Positions 7,783 to 16,263 of a DNA stretch of 57,273 nucleotides are shown in pieces. Below the pieces are notes generated by a model. The model saw only the letters and a program-made list of their open reading frames with translations, had not been told where the DNA came from and did not search any database. Each line of letters begins with the position of its first letter. Within the stretch, counting starts at the first letter, position 1. The DNA is from Caballeronia grimmiae (GTDB lineage Bacteria > Pseudomonadota > Gammaproteobacteria > Burkholderiales > Burkholderiaceae), in the NCBI RefSeq assembly GCF_000698555.1, contig NZ_JFHE01000035.1:1-57273 (forward strand), given 5' to 3'. A program made the translations under genes and the position numbers.

Positions 7783-9078
7783 ATGAATCAAACAGCACGT
7801 TTTTTCGCGGAGACGCTTCAGGACCGCGATCCGGTGATTGCGTCGGAAATTACGCTGGAATTGCGCCGCCAGCAGACGCAGATCGAGATGATCGCTTCGG
7901 AGAATATCGTCTCGGCGGCGGTCATGCAGGCTCAGGGAACGGTTCTAACCAATAAGTATGCCGAAGGATATCCGTCGCGCCGCTATTACGGCGGGTGCGA
8001 TCACGTCGACCGGATCGAATCGCTGGCGATTGATCGCGTCAAGGCCCTTTACGACGCGGAATTTGCGAACGTGCAGCCGCACTCCGGCGCGCAGGCCAAC
8101 GGCGCAGTGATGCTTGCGCTCCTTAAACCTGGCGACACCGTGATGGGCATGGCGCTCGACGCGGGCGGTCATCTCACGCACGGCGCGCGGCCTGCATTGT
8201 CGGGCAAGTGGTTCAACGCAGTGCAATACGGCGTGAGTCCCGATACGTATCGCATCGACTTCGAGCAGGTGCGGCGGCTGGCTGAAGCGCATCGTCCGAA
8301 GATGATCATCGCCGGTTATTCCGCTTATCCGAGGGCGCACGATTTCGCCAGATTCCGCGAGATCGCGGATAGCGTCGGCGCGTTGCTGATGGTCGATATG
8401 GCGCATATCGCGGGCATCGTCGCGGCGGGGCGTCACGAGAACCCGATCCGCTTTGCGGACGTGGTCACGTCGACAACGCACAAGACGTTGCGAGGCCCGC
8501 GCGGCGGCTTCGTGCTGACGAACAACGGCGATATCGCGAAGAAAATCAACTCAGCGGTATTCCCCGGCTTGCAAGGCGGACCGTTGATGCACGTCATCGC
8601 GGCCAAGGCGGTGGCTTTCGGCGAAGCGTTGCGGCCTGAATTCAGGACGTATATCGATCAGGTGTTGAAAAACGCGGGCGCGCTCGGCGATGTACTCAGC
8701 GCAGGCGGCGTGCGTCTCGTCACGGGCGGCACCGACAACCATCTGCTGCTCGTCGATCTTCGCACCAAAGGACTCACCGGCACGCAAGCGGAAAAGGCAC
8801 TGGAGCGCGCCGGCATTACCTGCAACAAGAACGGCATTCCCTTCGACACGGAAAACCCGACGGTGACATCGGGCATTCGTCTCGGCACGCCAGCGGGCAC
8901 GACGCGCGGCTTCGGCGCGAGGGAATTCGAGCTGGTCGGCGAGATGATTCTCGAAGTGCTGGACGCCCTCGAGAACGATCCGCAGGGCAGCGACGCCGTC
9001 GAGCGTTCAGTGCGCAGCCGCGTGCGCGATCTGTGCAGCCAGTTCCCCATCTACTCGCCTGCCGACGCGCTCGTCTGA
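7783..9078 (+). CDS. glyA: serine hydroxymethyltransferase, cluster-specific copy
   Basis: This 431-residue PLP enzyme interconverts serine and glycine with tetrahydrofolate carrying the one-carbon unit. The start is placed at MNQTARFF, behind a GGAG site; an earlier in-frame ATG adds 14 residues that do not look conserved. Visible motifs are EMIASENIVS, TNKYAEGYPSRRYYGGC, the PLP-lysine segment TSTTHKTLRGPRGG (Lys near 234) and GTDNHLLLVDL. Length is normal. It sits between the betaine-type binding protein and a DapA-family gene rather than beside folate or housekeeping genes, so it is probably a second copy that handles glycine or a one-carbon unit released by the pathway. A related aldolase activity on another beta-hydroxy amino acid is possible. 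Confidence 0.94.
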   Translation: MNQTARFFAETLQDRDPVIASEITLELRRQQTQIEMIASENIVSAAVMQAQGTVLTNKYAEGYPSRRYYGGCDHVDRIESLAIDRVKALYDAEFANVQPHSGAQANGAVMLALLKPGDTVMGMALDAGGHLTHGARPALSGKWFNAVQYGVSPDTYRIDFEQVRRLAEAHRPKMIIAGYSAYPRAHDFARFREIADSVGALLMVDMAHIAGIVAAGRHENPIRFADVVTSTTHKTLRGPRGGFVLTNNGDIAKKINSAVFPGLQGGPLMHVIAAKAVAFGEALRPEFRTYIDQVLKNAGALGDVLSAGGVRLVTGGTDNHLLLVDLRTKGLTGTQAEKALERAGITCNKNGIPFDTENPTVTSGIRLGTPAGTTRGFGAREFELVGEMILEVLDALENDPQGSDAVERSVRSRVRDLCSQFPIYSPADALV

Positions 9079-9136
9079 AAACGGCGTACGTACGGACCTT
9101 AACCGCAACTTCATAACCGAATCGAGAGAGAACACG

Positions 9137-10024
9137 ATGGTCAGCTTCGAAGGAGTTCACGCACCGCTGGTAACGCCATTCACTGCGGACGGCGAAATCG
9201 ATCACGCACTGCTCGCCAGGCACGCAAAAGGACTAGTGGGCCGGTTAAGCGGCCTGGGCGTCGGAGGCACGACGGGTGAGTATTACGCGCTGACGCTCGA
9301 CGAACGCGTGAAGACGTATCACACGGTCGTCGATGCGGTCGGCGGCAAGACGGTGCTATCCGCCGGCATCAATGCAACGACGACGAAGGACGTGATTCAC
9401 CTCGGTCTTGCGGCGAAGCAGGCGGGCATGTCCGCGCTCCTGATGGCCACGCCTTACTACGCGCAGCCGACGCAGGAAGAGCTTCTGACGCACTTTCTCA
9501 AGGTCGATGACGCCGTCGATCTGCCGATCATGCTCTATAACTTTCCCGCGCGAACGGGCACCGAAATCAGCGACGCGGTATTGGAGAAGTTGCTGGAACG
9601 CCCGAATTTTCAGGCGATGAAAGAAAGCACCGGCGATATCGGCCATCTGCATCATCTGGCGACTCACTTCAAAGACCGGCTCGTGCTGAGTTGCGGCATG
9701 GACGATCAGGCGCTCGAGTTCTTCGCGTGGGGCGCGAAAAGCTGGGTCGGCGCGGCGGCGAACTTCATTCCCGAGTCGCACGTCGAGCTGCTCGAAGCCT
9801 GCACGCAAGGCGATTTCGTGAAGGGCCGTCAACTGATGAGCGCACTGCTGCCGGTGCTCGAACTGCTCGAACGCAGCGGCAAATTCATTCAATACGTGCG
9901 ATACGGCTGCGAGCTCGCTGGCGTGGCCGTCGGCAACGCGCGTGCGCCGCTCGGCACGCTGACGGACCAAGAACGAAAGGCATTTGCTTCCGTCGTCCAA
10001 CCCTTGCTGCGCAACGCACAGTAG
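9137..10024 (+). CDS. DapA-family (dihydrodipicolinate synthase/N-acetylneuraminate lyase) enzyme
   Basis: This 295-residue class I aldolase-fold enzyme works through a Schiff base. The catalytic lysine is in AMKESTGD (Lys162) and the proton-relay tyrosine in YNFPART (Tyr134), matching positions in the family. The GTTGEYYALTLDER motif near the N-terminus supports the carboxylate-binding site. True lysine-pathway DapA would not be expected inside a betaine-uptake cluster, so another family activity is more likely: a keto-acid lyase, a dehydratase, or the pyrroline-hydroxycarboxylate deaminase of hydroxyproline breakdown. The adjacent DAO-type oxidase and aldehyde dehydrogenase make the last reading attractive but unproven. 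The gene follows glyA by 58 bases with a GAGAGAG ribosome site. Confidence 0.9.
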   Translation: MVSFEGVHAPLVTPFTADGEIDHALLARHAKGLVGRLSGLGVGGTTGEYYALTLDERVKTYHTVVDAVGGKTVLSAGINATTTKDVIHLGLAAKQAGMSALLMATPYYAQPTQEELLTHFLKVDDAVDLPIMLYNFPARTGTEISDAVLEKLLERPNFQAMKESTGDIGHLHHLATHFKDRLVLSCGMDDQALEFFAWGAKSWVGAAANFIPESHVELLEACTQGDFVKGRQLMSALLPVLELLERSGKFIQYVRYGCELAGVAVGNARAPLGTLTDQERKAFASVVQPLLRNAQ

Positions 10025-10036
10025 ATAGAAGATCGT

Positions 10037-11368
10037 ATGAGCTCCAAACTGGACTTCGGGCGCGTACCGACTCCCGATGGTGTGAATGGCTGGTGGGAAA
10101 GTCTTCCGCCGCCGGCCAATGCGGTGAAAGTCGCTTCAACCCTTCGATTCGATTGGGTCGTCATCGGCGGAGGCATCACGGGACTGTGCGCGGCCCGGCG
10201 TCTTGCGGAGCTCAGTCCTGATTCGTCGATCGCACTCGTGGAGGCGGATCGCATCGGACGCGGCACGGCCGGACGCAACTCGGGCTTCTTCGTCGACCTG
10301 CCGCACGATATCAGCAGTGAAAGCTATTCGCGCAGCGTCGAAGCCGATAAAGCCGACATCCGCTTGCAGCGTCATGGAATCGACTATGTGCGGTCCGCCG
10401 TCATCGAACATGGAATCGATTGCGACTGGCGCGACGACGGCAAGTATCACGCCGCCGTCAACAAGCGCGGCAAGGGGGCGCTCGAGCACTTCGCCAAGGG
10501 GCTGGAGATCATCGGTGAAAAGTTCGGATGGCTCGACGAAGCGGCGATTCGCGCGGTGACGGGCAGCGATTTCTATAAAGCCGCCATCCTCACACCGGGA
10601 TGCAGCACGGTACAGCCCGCCGCGTTGATGCGCGGACTGGCGGCTGCACTGCCAGACAACGTCAAGGTATTCGAATCGAGCGCGGTCAAGGGCATCGAAT
10701 CCGGCGCTGGTGTGAAAAGGCTTACGTTCGCCGAAGGGGAGATCGTCGCTAAGGAGGTGATTCTATGCACGAACTCTTATGCTGCCAGATTCGGGAAGGA
10801 CGCCAACGGCTTGCTGCCCGTGTACACGTTCGCATCGATGACCCGCGTGATGAATCGCGATGAAGTGGCGAGGCTCGGCGGTCTGTCGTCGTGGGCGCTC
10901 ATCCCGGCCGATCCCGTCGGATCGACGGTGCGCAGATTGATTACCGATCGCATCTGTGTCCGCAATCATTTCGCGTTCCGGCCGGACGTAAGTATTTCGG
11001 ACGCCGATATAAGCAAAGCCAGGGCGATGCACCAGCGGTCTTTCGACCGGCGTTTCCCGATGTTGAAGGACGTCGAATTCGAGTACACGTGGGGCGGCGC
11101 GCTGTGTCTGTCGGCGAATAGCGGATCGCTGTTCGGCAAGCGCGACGACGGCATTTTCCAGTCGATCGGCTGCAATGGGCTTGGGCTCAGTCGCGGTTCG
11201 TCGGCGGGAAAGCTGATCGCCGAGTACGCGCTCGGCAAATCGAACGAACTCGTGCAGCAGGTGTTGAAGCAACCGAAACCGCGTCCGCTTCCCGGCCGGC
11301 CGATCTCTGACATCGCTGTGTCGACAGCCATTTGGTTCAAGGAACTCTCGGCAGGCGCCGAACTTTGA
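10037..11368 (+). CDS. FAD-dependent amine/amino-acid oxidoreductase (DAO family)
   Basis: This 443-residue flavoprotein has the FAD-binding Rossmann motif VVIGGGITGLCAARRLAEL near residue 36 and the DAO-family follow-on segment GRGTAGRNSGFF. A second flavin-contacting region, IGCNGLGLSRGSSAGKLIAEY, lies close to the C-terminus. Such enzymes oxidise the carbon-nitrogen bond of secondary amines, N-methyl amino acids, D-amino acids or gamma-glutamylputrescine, giving an imine or aldehyde. It lies 12 bases after the DapA-like gene and 16 before the aldehyde dehydrogenase, so the three are almost certainly cotranscribed. The overall look is closest to PuuB-type oxidases. D-hydroxyproline dehydrogenase or an N-demethylating oxidase would fit the context equally well. 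Confidence 0.9.
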   Translation: MSSKLDFGRVPTPDGVNGWWESLPPPANAVKVASTLRFDWVVIGGGITGLCAARRLAELSPDSSIALVEADRIGRGTAGRNSGFFVDLPHDISSESYSRSVEADKADIRLQRHGIDYVRSAVIEHGIDCDWRDDGKYHAAVNKRGKGALEHFAKGLEIIGEKFGWLDEAAIRAVTGSDFYKAAILTPGCSTVQPAALMRGLAAALPDNVKVFESSAVKGIESGAGVKRLTFAEGEIVAKEVILCTNSYAARFGKDANGLLPVYTFASMTRVMNRDEVARLGGLSSWALIPADPVGSTVRRLITDRICVRNHFAFRPDVSISDADISKARAMHQRSFDRRFPMLKDVEFEYTWGGALCLSANSGSLFGKRDDGIFQSIGCNGLGLSRGSSAGKLIAEYALGKSNELVQQVLKQPKPRPLPGRPISDIAVSTAIWFKELSAGAEL

Positions 11369-11384
11369 TTTCGCGAGGTCAAAC

Positions 11385-12881
11385 ATGAGCACATACGAAG
11401 AATGGAAGCAGATGGCCGCGAACGCATCACTCGATGGCCGCGCGTTCATCAATGGCCAACGATGCGCGGCTGCATCCGAGGCAACGTTCGAAACACTCAA
11501 TCCTGCCACGGGCAAAGTGCTGGCGAAGATCGCCCGGTGCGAGCAGGCCGATGTCGATCGCGCGGTGATTGCGGCCCGCGAGGCCTTTGAAAGCGGCGTC
11601 TGGTCGAAGGCCGCGCCGTCACATCGCAAGGCGGTCTTGCTGCGCCTCGCGCAACTCATCGACGAGAACGCCGAAGAGCTCGCGCTGCTCGAGGCGCTCG
11701 AAGCGGGTAAGCCCGTCAGCGAGTGCATGGGACTCGACATTCCCGAATCGGCAGCGTGCATCCGTTGGCATGCCGAAGTAACCGATAAGCGCTATGACGC
11801 TTTGTCGCCGTCCGGCGCGGGCGTCGTGAGCATGATTACGCGCGAACCGATCGGCGTCGTGGCGGGCGTGCTGCCGTGGAATTTCCCCGCGCTGATGCTC
11901 GCATGGAAGATCGGTCCGGCGCTGTCGGTCGGCAATAGCTTGATCATCAAGCCTGCGGAGCAGACGTCGCTCTCCACGCTGAGAATCGCGGATCTCGCGG
12001 CTGAAGCGGGCTTGCCTGCGGGCGTGTTCAATGTCGTCACGGGCTTTGGCGAGGGCGCGGGTCAGGCGCTGGGCCTCCATCCCGATGTCGATCTCGTCGC
12101 CTTCACCGGTTCGACGGAAACCGGCAAGCGATTCCTTCGCTATTCGGCCGATTCGAATCTGAAGCGCGTCGTGCTGGAATGCGGCGGCAAGAATCCGCAG
12201 GTGATTCTGCCCGACGTCGCGAATCTCGATCCCGTCGCGGAGAACGCAGTCGCCGCCGCGTTCTGGAACATGGGAGAGAACTGCAGCGCGGGCTCGCGGA
12301 TCATCGTGGCGTCGAGCAAGAAGGCGGAATTGCTCGAAAAGGTGCTTGCGGTGCTGGACGGCTGGAGGACCGGCGATCCGCTCGATCCCGATGTCAGGCT
12401 CGGGGCGCTCATCGAATCCGGTCATTATGACAAGGTGCTCTCGCACATCGAAAAGGCCAGGAAAGAAGGCGCGAATCTGGTGTGCGGCGGCAAGGCGGTG
12501 CAAACCGGATCGGGCGGCTGGTTCGTCGAGCCGACGATCTTCGACAAGGTCACGCCGGACATGAGCATCGCTCGCGAGGAAGTGTTCGGGCCGGTGCTCT
12601 GCATCATCGAATACGACGACGTGGAAGACGCCGTGCGTATCGCCAACGATACGTGCTACGGCCTGGCCGCGTCGCTGTGGACCGACAACGTCAATCATGC
12701 GCACAAGATCGCATCGCGGATTCGAGCAGGGACGGTTACGGTCAACTGCTTCGGTGAGGGCGACTTGTCGACGCCGTTTGGCGGCTTCAAGCAATCCGGG
12801 TTCGGCGGACGAGACAAGTCGGTGTATGCACACGACCAATACTGCGAACTGAAGACCACGTGGATCAAGCTGGAAGACTAA
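11385..12881 (+). CDS. NAD(P)-dependent aldehyde dehydrogenase, PuuC-like
   Basis: This 498-residue aldehyde dehydrogenase has a normal family length. The catalytic cysteine is in GENCSAGSR (Cys300), the general-base glutamate in VVLECGGKNP (Glu265), and the cofactor loop is in FTGSTETGKRFL. Its N-terminal half (FINGQ, FETLNPATGKVLAKIARCE, PWNFPALMLAWKIGPAL) and C-terminal GFGGRDKSVYAHDQYCELKT closely resemble PuuC-type enzymes, which oxidise gamma-glutamyl-aminobutyraldehyde and related aldehydes. Immediately after the FAD oxidoreductase, it should oxidise the aldehyde that enzyme, or the DapA-like lyase, produces. Alpha-ketoglutarate-semialdehyde or a betaine-aldehyde-like substrate are alternatives. 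A GAGG site precedes the start. Confidence 0.94.
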   Translation: MSTYEEWKQMAANASLDGRAFINGQRCAAASEATFETLNPATGKVLAKIARCEQADVDRAVIAAREAFESGVWSKAAPSHRKAVLLRLAQLIDENAEELALLEALEAGKPVSECMGLDIPESAACIRWHAEVTDKRYDALSPSGAGVVSMITREPIGVVAGVLPWNFPALMLAWKIGPALSVGNSLIIKPAEQTSLSTLRIADLAAEAGLPAGVFNVVTGFGEGAGQALGLHPDVDLVAFTGSTETGKRFLRYSADSNLKRVVLECGGKNPQVILPDVANLDPVAENAVAAAFWNMGENCSAGSRIIVASSKKAELLEKVLAVLDGWRTGDPLDPDVRLGALIESGHYDKVLSHIEKARKEGANLVCGGKAVQTGSGGWFVEPTIFDKVTPDMSIAREEVFGPVLCIIEYDDVEDAVRIANDTCYGLAASLWTDNVNHAHKIASRIRAGTVTVNCFGEGDLSTPFGGFKQSGFGGRDKSVYAHDQYCELKTTWIKLED

Positions 12882-12901
12882 GCCAAGAGGACGGGAAGAA
12901 T

Positions 12902-13669
12902 ATGCGAATTGGATTCATTGGGTCAGGCGGCATCACGCGTGCAGTTGTCACGGGTCTTTGCGAAGGCGGCGCGAAGCATGAAATATCGCTTTCGCCTCGT
13001 AACGCCGAAGTGGCCGCGCAACTCGCGCAGCTCGATGATCGCGTGCGTGTGCGTGAATCGAATCAGCAGGTGGTCGATGCGAGCGATGTCGTGTGCATTG
13101 CCGTCGTCCCGAACAACGCTGAAGCGGTGTTGCAAGCGCTGACGTTTCGGGCCGATCAGATCGTCGTCAGCTTCGTGGCGGGCCTGACGGTCGAACGCCT
13201 GAAGCGATCGCTTCGCGGCGATCCAGCGATCGTCCGCGCCATTCCCTTGCCGGCGACGGCGCACGGAAGTGGCAGCACCGTCGTCTATCCTCGGAACGCG
13301 CAAGCGAAGGCGATATTCGATGCGATCGGCACGACCGTCGAAGTGACGGAGGAAGCGCAGTTCGACTTGTTCTCGGTGGCGACTGCGACGATGTCGACTT
13401 ACTACGGTTTCGTGGAAGCACAGGCGAAGTGGCTCGCGGAAAGAGGCGTTCCTTATGAGGGTGCGCGCGCATTCCTTGCGGGCTATTACTCCGGATTGGC
13501 AAAGCTGGCTCAGGTCGGCAACGACTCGTTCAGCGAACTGGCGAAGCAGTGCACGACCAAGGGCGGCATCAATGAACTGATGCAACAGAAGCTGCAATCC
13601 GAAGGCTTCTTCGATCAGGTCGGCAGCGCGATGGACGCCGTCGAGAAGAGACTCATGAATGGGAAGTGA
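12902..13669 (+). CDS. divergent ProC-like (pyrroline-5-carboxylate reductase family) protein
   Basis: This 255-residue NAD(P)-binding protein has the ProC fold order: an N-terminal Rossmann motif (IGFIGSGGITRAVV), a central VVPNNAEAVL block and a C-terminal helical dimerisation half ending in TTKGGINELM, the counterpart of the ProC PGGTTIAG segment. Differences from housekeeping ProC are clear. GxGxM is replaced by GSGGIT, and the usual RxMPN substrate-side motif reads RAIPLPATAHGSG. It therefore probably reduces a different cyclic imine, or runs as a dehydrogenase. It starts 20 bases after the aldehyde dehydrogenase behind AGAGGACGGGAAG; an in-frame upstream ATG only extends into that gene. 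It could recycle the pyrroline formed by the FAD enzyme. Confidence 0.82.
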   Translation: MRIGFIGSGGITRAVVTGLCEGGAKHEISLSPRNAEVAAQLAQLDDRVRVRESNQQVVDASDVVCIAVVPNNAEAVLQALTFRADQIVVSFVAGLTVERLKRSLRGDPAIVRAIPLPATAHGSGSTVVYPRNAQAKAIFDAIGTTVEVTEEAQFDLFSVATATMSTYYGFVEAQAKWLAERGVPYEGARAFLAGYYSGLAKLAQVGNDSFSELAKQCTTKGGINELMQQKLQSEGFFDQVGSAMDAVEKRLMNGK

Positions 13670-13740
13670 CACGGGCGCTTCGGAGCGCGCGCCACGGATC
13701 CGGCTCCCCATAAAAAAAGCTGCGCGGTAAGATATAGAGG

Positions 13741-13759
13741 CTGCCGAGCCTATCGGCAG
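13741..13759. promoter_or_regulatory. inverted repeat in front of the LysR gene
   Basis: CTGCCGA and TCGGCAG (7 bp, perfect) flank a five-base spacer, 47 bases before the LysR-type regulator. A TAAGAT hexamer at 13728-13733 resembles a -10 box, which would place the repeat at or just after the transcription start, in the leader. An autoregulatory binding site or a leader hairpin are both possible. Confidence 0.45.
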
Positions 13760-13806
13760 ACTCCCGGAGCGTTGAATGCTCGCCGCGCGACAAGAGGTTC
13801 CAGACC

Positions 13807-14811
13807 ATGCAGAAGAAGCAGATCTTCACTGACCGGTTGCTCGCGCAGATGCCTTCGCTGCGAGCCCTTAAATGCTTCGTGACTGCCGCGCGTTACGAGA
13901 ACTTCACGCAAGCTGCCGACGTATTGTGCGTGACTCAGGCGGCGATCAGCAGACAAATAAAAGAACTCGAAGACTCTCTCGAAGTCGCGCTGTTCGATCG
14001 CTCCGGAAAACATATCGCACTGACCGAGGCGGGGCGTCTGCTTTACAACGCGTCATATCTGTCGATCATGAATATCGCGGAGACCGTGGAGACGGTTCGG
14101 CGAGCAGGCCGCGCCGCGCTGACGATCTGCGTGTCGCACACGTTCTCCGCGCTTTGGCTTGCGCCGCGCATGCAAGCCTTCAGAAGACAGTTCCCTGATG
14201 TGAAGCTGCATGTGATTGTCACCGATCACTTCATGGAGTTCGACAGGCTTATCGACCCTGACATCATCATCACGAAGAACCCGCCGCGCGAAGCCGAATA
14301 CGAAGTCGAACGCCTGTTTCATGATGTCGTGTACCCGGTCTGCAGCAAACGGTTCTTCGAGGAAGAGTATCGCGGGAGAAGGGTGTCTGCGCTGGACTTG
14401 CTCGTGCATCCCACCTTGAACCTGTCGCCTTTGGGCCGCACGCAAGTGTGCGAACACGTGGACTGGCGCGTATGGCGCAACTGGTTTCAACAGGGTGAAT
14501 CCGGTGAGCGGCTGGTCGAGACGGATCATCTCGAGAGCAATGACTATCGCCTGCTCGTATCGCAAGCCGAGGAAGGCGAGGGTACCTTGCTCGGATGGCA
14601 TCACCTCGTGCATCGGCAAGTGCAACAGGGCGTGCTGGTGCGCCCGGTCGAAGAAAGCCTCGTGTTCCGCGATCGATATCACTATCTCATCACGCATAAA
14701 AACGCAGTCGAGCGGCCCGAATACAAGCTGTTCCGGACGTGGCTCGTCAGCGAGGTCAAGGACATGATGGCGAGCTGGCGCGAAGACGCCGAAGAACGTG
14801 TGGTCTCGTGA
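13807..14811 (+). CDS. LysR-type transcriptional regulator (GcvA-like)
   Basis: This 334-residue regulator has the LysR winged-helix DNA-binding domain near residues 15-75 (MPSLRALKCFVTAARYENFT, then AADVLCVTQAAISRQIKELE), followed by a substrate-binding effector domain. The opening PSLRALKCFVTAAR is characteristic of the GcvA/AmpR branch. It lies downstream of, and on the same strand as, the catabolic genes instead of divergent from them, with its own leader. It is the obvious candidate for controlling the 4.5-15.2 kb cluster, with a pathway intermediate as inducer. Its C-terminal tail is longer than in GcvA. Confidence 0.92.
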   Translation: MQKKQIFTDRLLAQMPSLRALKCFVTAARYENFTQAADVLCVTQAAISRQIKELEDSLEVALFDRSGKHIALTEAGRLLYNASYLSIMNIAETVETVRRAGRAALTICVSHTFSALWLAPRMQAFRRQFPDVKLHVIVTDHFMEFDRLIDPDIIITKNPPREAEYEVERLFHDVVYPVCSKRFFEEEYRGRRVSALDLLVHPTLNLSPLGRTQVCEHVDWRVWRNWFQQGESGERLVETDHLESNDYRLLVSQAEEGEGTLLGWHHLVHRQVQQGVLVRPVEESLVFRDRYHYLITHKNAVERPEYKLFRTWLVSEVKDMMASWREDAEERVVS

Positions 14812-14844
14812 AACGCCTTCTTTGTTTCGATACAACCGACGCAT

Positions 14845-15219
14845 ATGACCGACAAAGACATCGCCCTGGATGAAGCGAATATTGGCCGCCGGCTTCACAC
14901 CATCGAGGAGGATGCGTGGGAACCCATGCTCATCGAAGGCAGGCGACACCCCGGCTTCTGGATCATCCCGTTAGTCGACGATGAAAGCGGCGCCTGGACA
15001 AGTTACTGGATGCGGCTGGAAGCAGGCGCAAAGTCTCTGTTCCACACGCATACGTCGACGGAACTGCTGTTCATCAAGGACGGCGTGTACACGGACCAGG
15101 ACGGCACAGATGTGACCGCAGGCCAGGTCGTGACGTTTGCGAAGGGCACATCGCACTGGGCTCATTCGCGGGAAGGGTGCACGGTGCTCGTCGTGACGAA
15201 CAGCGAATCGGCGTTGTAA
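14845..15219 (+). CDS. small cupin-domain protein
   Basis: This 124-residue single-cupin protein has cupin motif 1 in SLFHTHTSTELLFIKDG (two histidines and a glutamate as metal ligands) and motif 2 around GQVVTFAKGTSHWAHS (third histidine). It begins 33 bases after the LysR gene with no strong ribosome site. Small cupins of this type either sense or isomerise small carboxylates, or act as accessory dioxygenases. It is placed with the amine-degradation cluster because of strand and spacing; the reaction is unknown. Confidence 0.85.
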   Translation: MTDKDIALDEANIGRRLHTIEEDAWEPMLIEGRRHPGFWIIPLVDDESGAWTSYWMRLEAGAKSLFHTHTSTELLFIKDGVYTDQDGTDVTAGQVVTFAKGTSHWAHSREGCTVLVVTNSESAL

Positions 15220-15345
15220 GCGACGGCTTTTTTGTCAGCGCAGCGTTGTTCAAGTTTCGTCGGATGAATGCGCGGTCACGCACTTAAATAGTGCGGCGGG
15301 TGAGTTACGGTAGCGCAACAGAAAACAGAACAGGTCAGTTGCGCC

Positions 15346-16245
15346 ATGAACCTTGTCAAAGTTGCCCCGCACGAACTGAAGATCGGAACGCCCCTGCCTT
15401 TCGCGGTGTACTCCGCAACCGGCAAATTGCTTCTCACGCGAGGCTATTGCGTGCGATCGGAAAGCCAGCGTGACAGGATCCTCACGGCAGGCGGATTCCG
15501 CGACGACGCTGCGCCAGCGGATCGTATCGAAGCGCCCATACCTGCGCCGGCCAATCTGCTCATCTCGACCGCGAAGCACGACGCTTCAGCACGAGAAAGC
15601 GCCAGCCCGGTGACGAGCATTGCAGGTACCTTGCCGAAGGTGATCGACGCGATGCAGTTGTCGATTGTCGGACACACGCACGCGCCCTTGCAAACCGATT
15701 ACGTCGGCTCGATTGCCGGACAGGCTCTTCTATTAACCGCCACGACCGGACACGAGCTATTCGAACCGGGTGTGGAAGTCGAGTGCAAGGCGCTGCGCGG
15801 AAGAAAGGTTTATATGTTCCGCAGTACGGTCATCGGGCGAAGCGAGTTGCCAGTAAGACTCGTCTATCTCGCGCAGCCGGACATCGTGCGTACGCATATC
15901 GTGCGAAAGCATGTGCGGGTGTCGACGGAACTGGCGGGCAGGCTCATTCGAAACGACTGCATAGCGGCGGGCTTCGACGTCACCGTCGTCAACGTGAGTC
16001 TTGGCGGCGTGGCATTGAGCGCAACCGATGTCATCGTGAACGTCGGCGAGCACTTCAAGCTCTCGCTGCGGCTGCGCGCCGACGGCAAGCTGCATGCAGT
16101 CGTGTTGAACTGCATTGCACGCAGTCTCCGGCATGTCGACGGTGCGGTGCTCGTCGGTGTCGAGTTCAGCAATCGCACTCCGGACATAACGGCTCTGCTC
16201 AGAGCACATCTGTTCGAAATGGCGACGGGCAGCGGGGCCGACTGA
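15346..16245 (+). CDS. PilZ-domain c-di-GMP-binding protein (flagellar-brake-like)
   Basis: This 299-residue cytoplasmic protein ends in a PilZ domain. The RxxxR box is RKHVR near residue 187 and the D/NxSxxG box is NVSLGG about 25 residues later, so cyclic di-GMP binding is likely. The preceding beta-rich region (EPGVEVECKALRGRKVYMF) looks like the N-terminal domain of YcgR-type flagellar brakes. About 100 extra N-terminal residues start with VKVAPHELKIGTPLPFAVYS, a short beta module seen ahead of other c-di-GMP-output domains. It stands alone. A role in switching motility or exopolysaccharide output is inferred from the family only. Confidence 0.88.
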   Translation: MNLVKVAPHELKIGTPLPFAVYSATGKLLLTRGYCVRSESQRDRILTAGGFRDDAAPADRIEAPIPAPANLLISTAKHDASARESASPVTSIAGTLPKVIDAMQLSIVGHTHAPLQTDYVGSIAGQALLLTATTGHELFEPGVEVECKALRGRKVYMFRSTVIGRSELPVRLVYLAQPDIVRTHIVRKHVRVSTELAGRLIRNDCIAAGFDVTVVNVSLGGVALSATDVIVNVGEHFKLSLRLRADGKLHAVVLNCIARSLRHVDGAVLVGVEFSNRTPDITALLRAHLFEMATGSGAD

Positions 16246-16263
16246 ATGCGAATGCGTGGGTGC

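Noticed and set aside
9137..10024. Housekeeping lysine-biosynthesis dapA
   Set aside because: The Tyr134/Lys162 chemistry is shared by the whole superfamily, while the operon context is amine import and oxidation, so only the family-level name is used.
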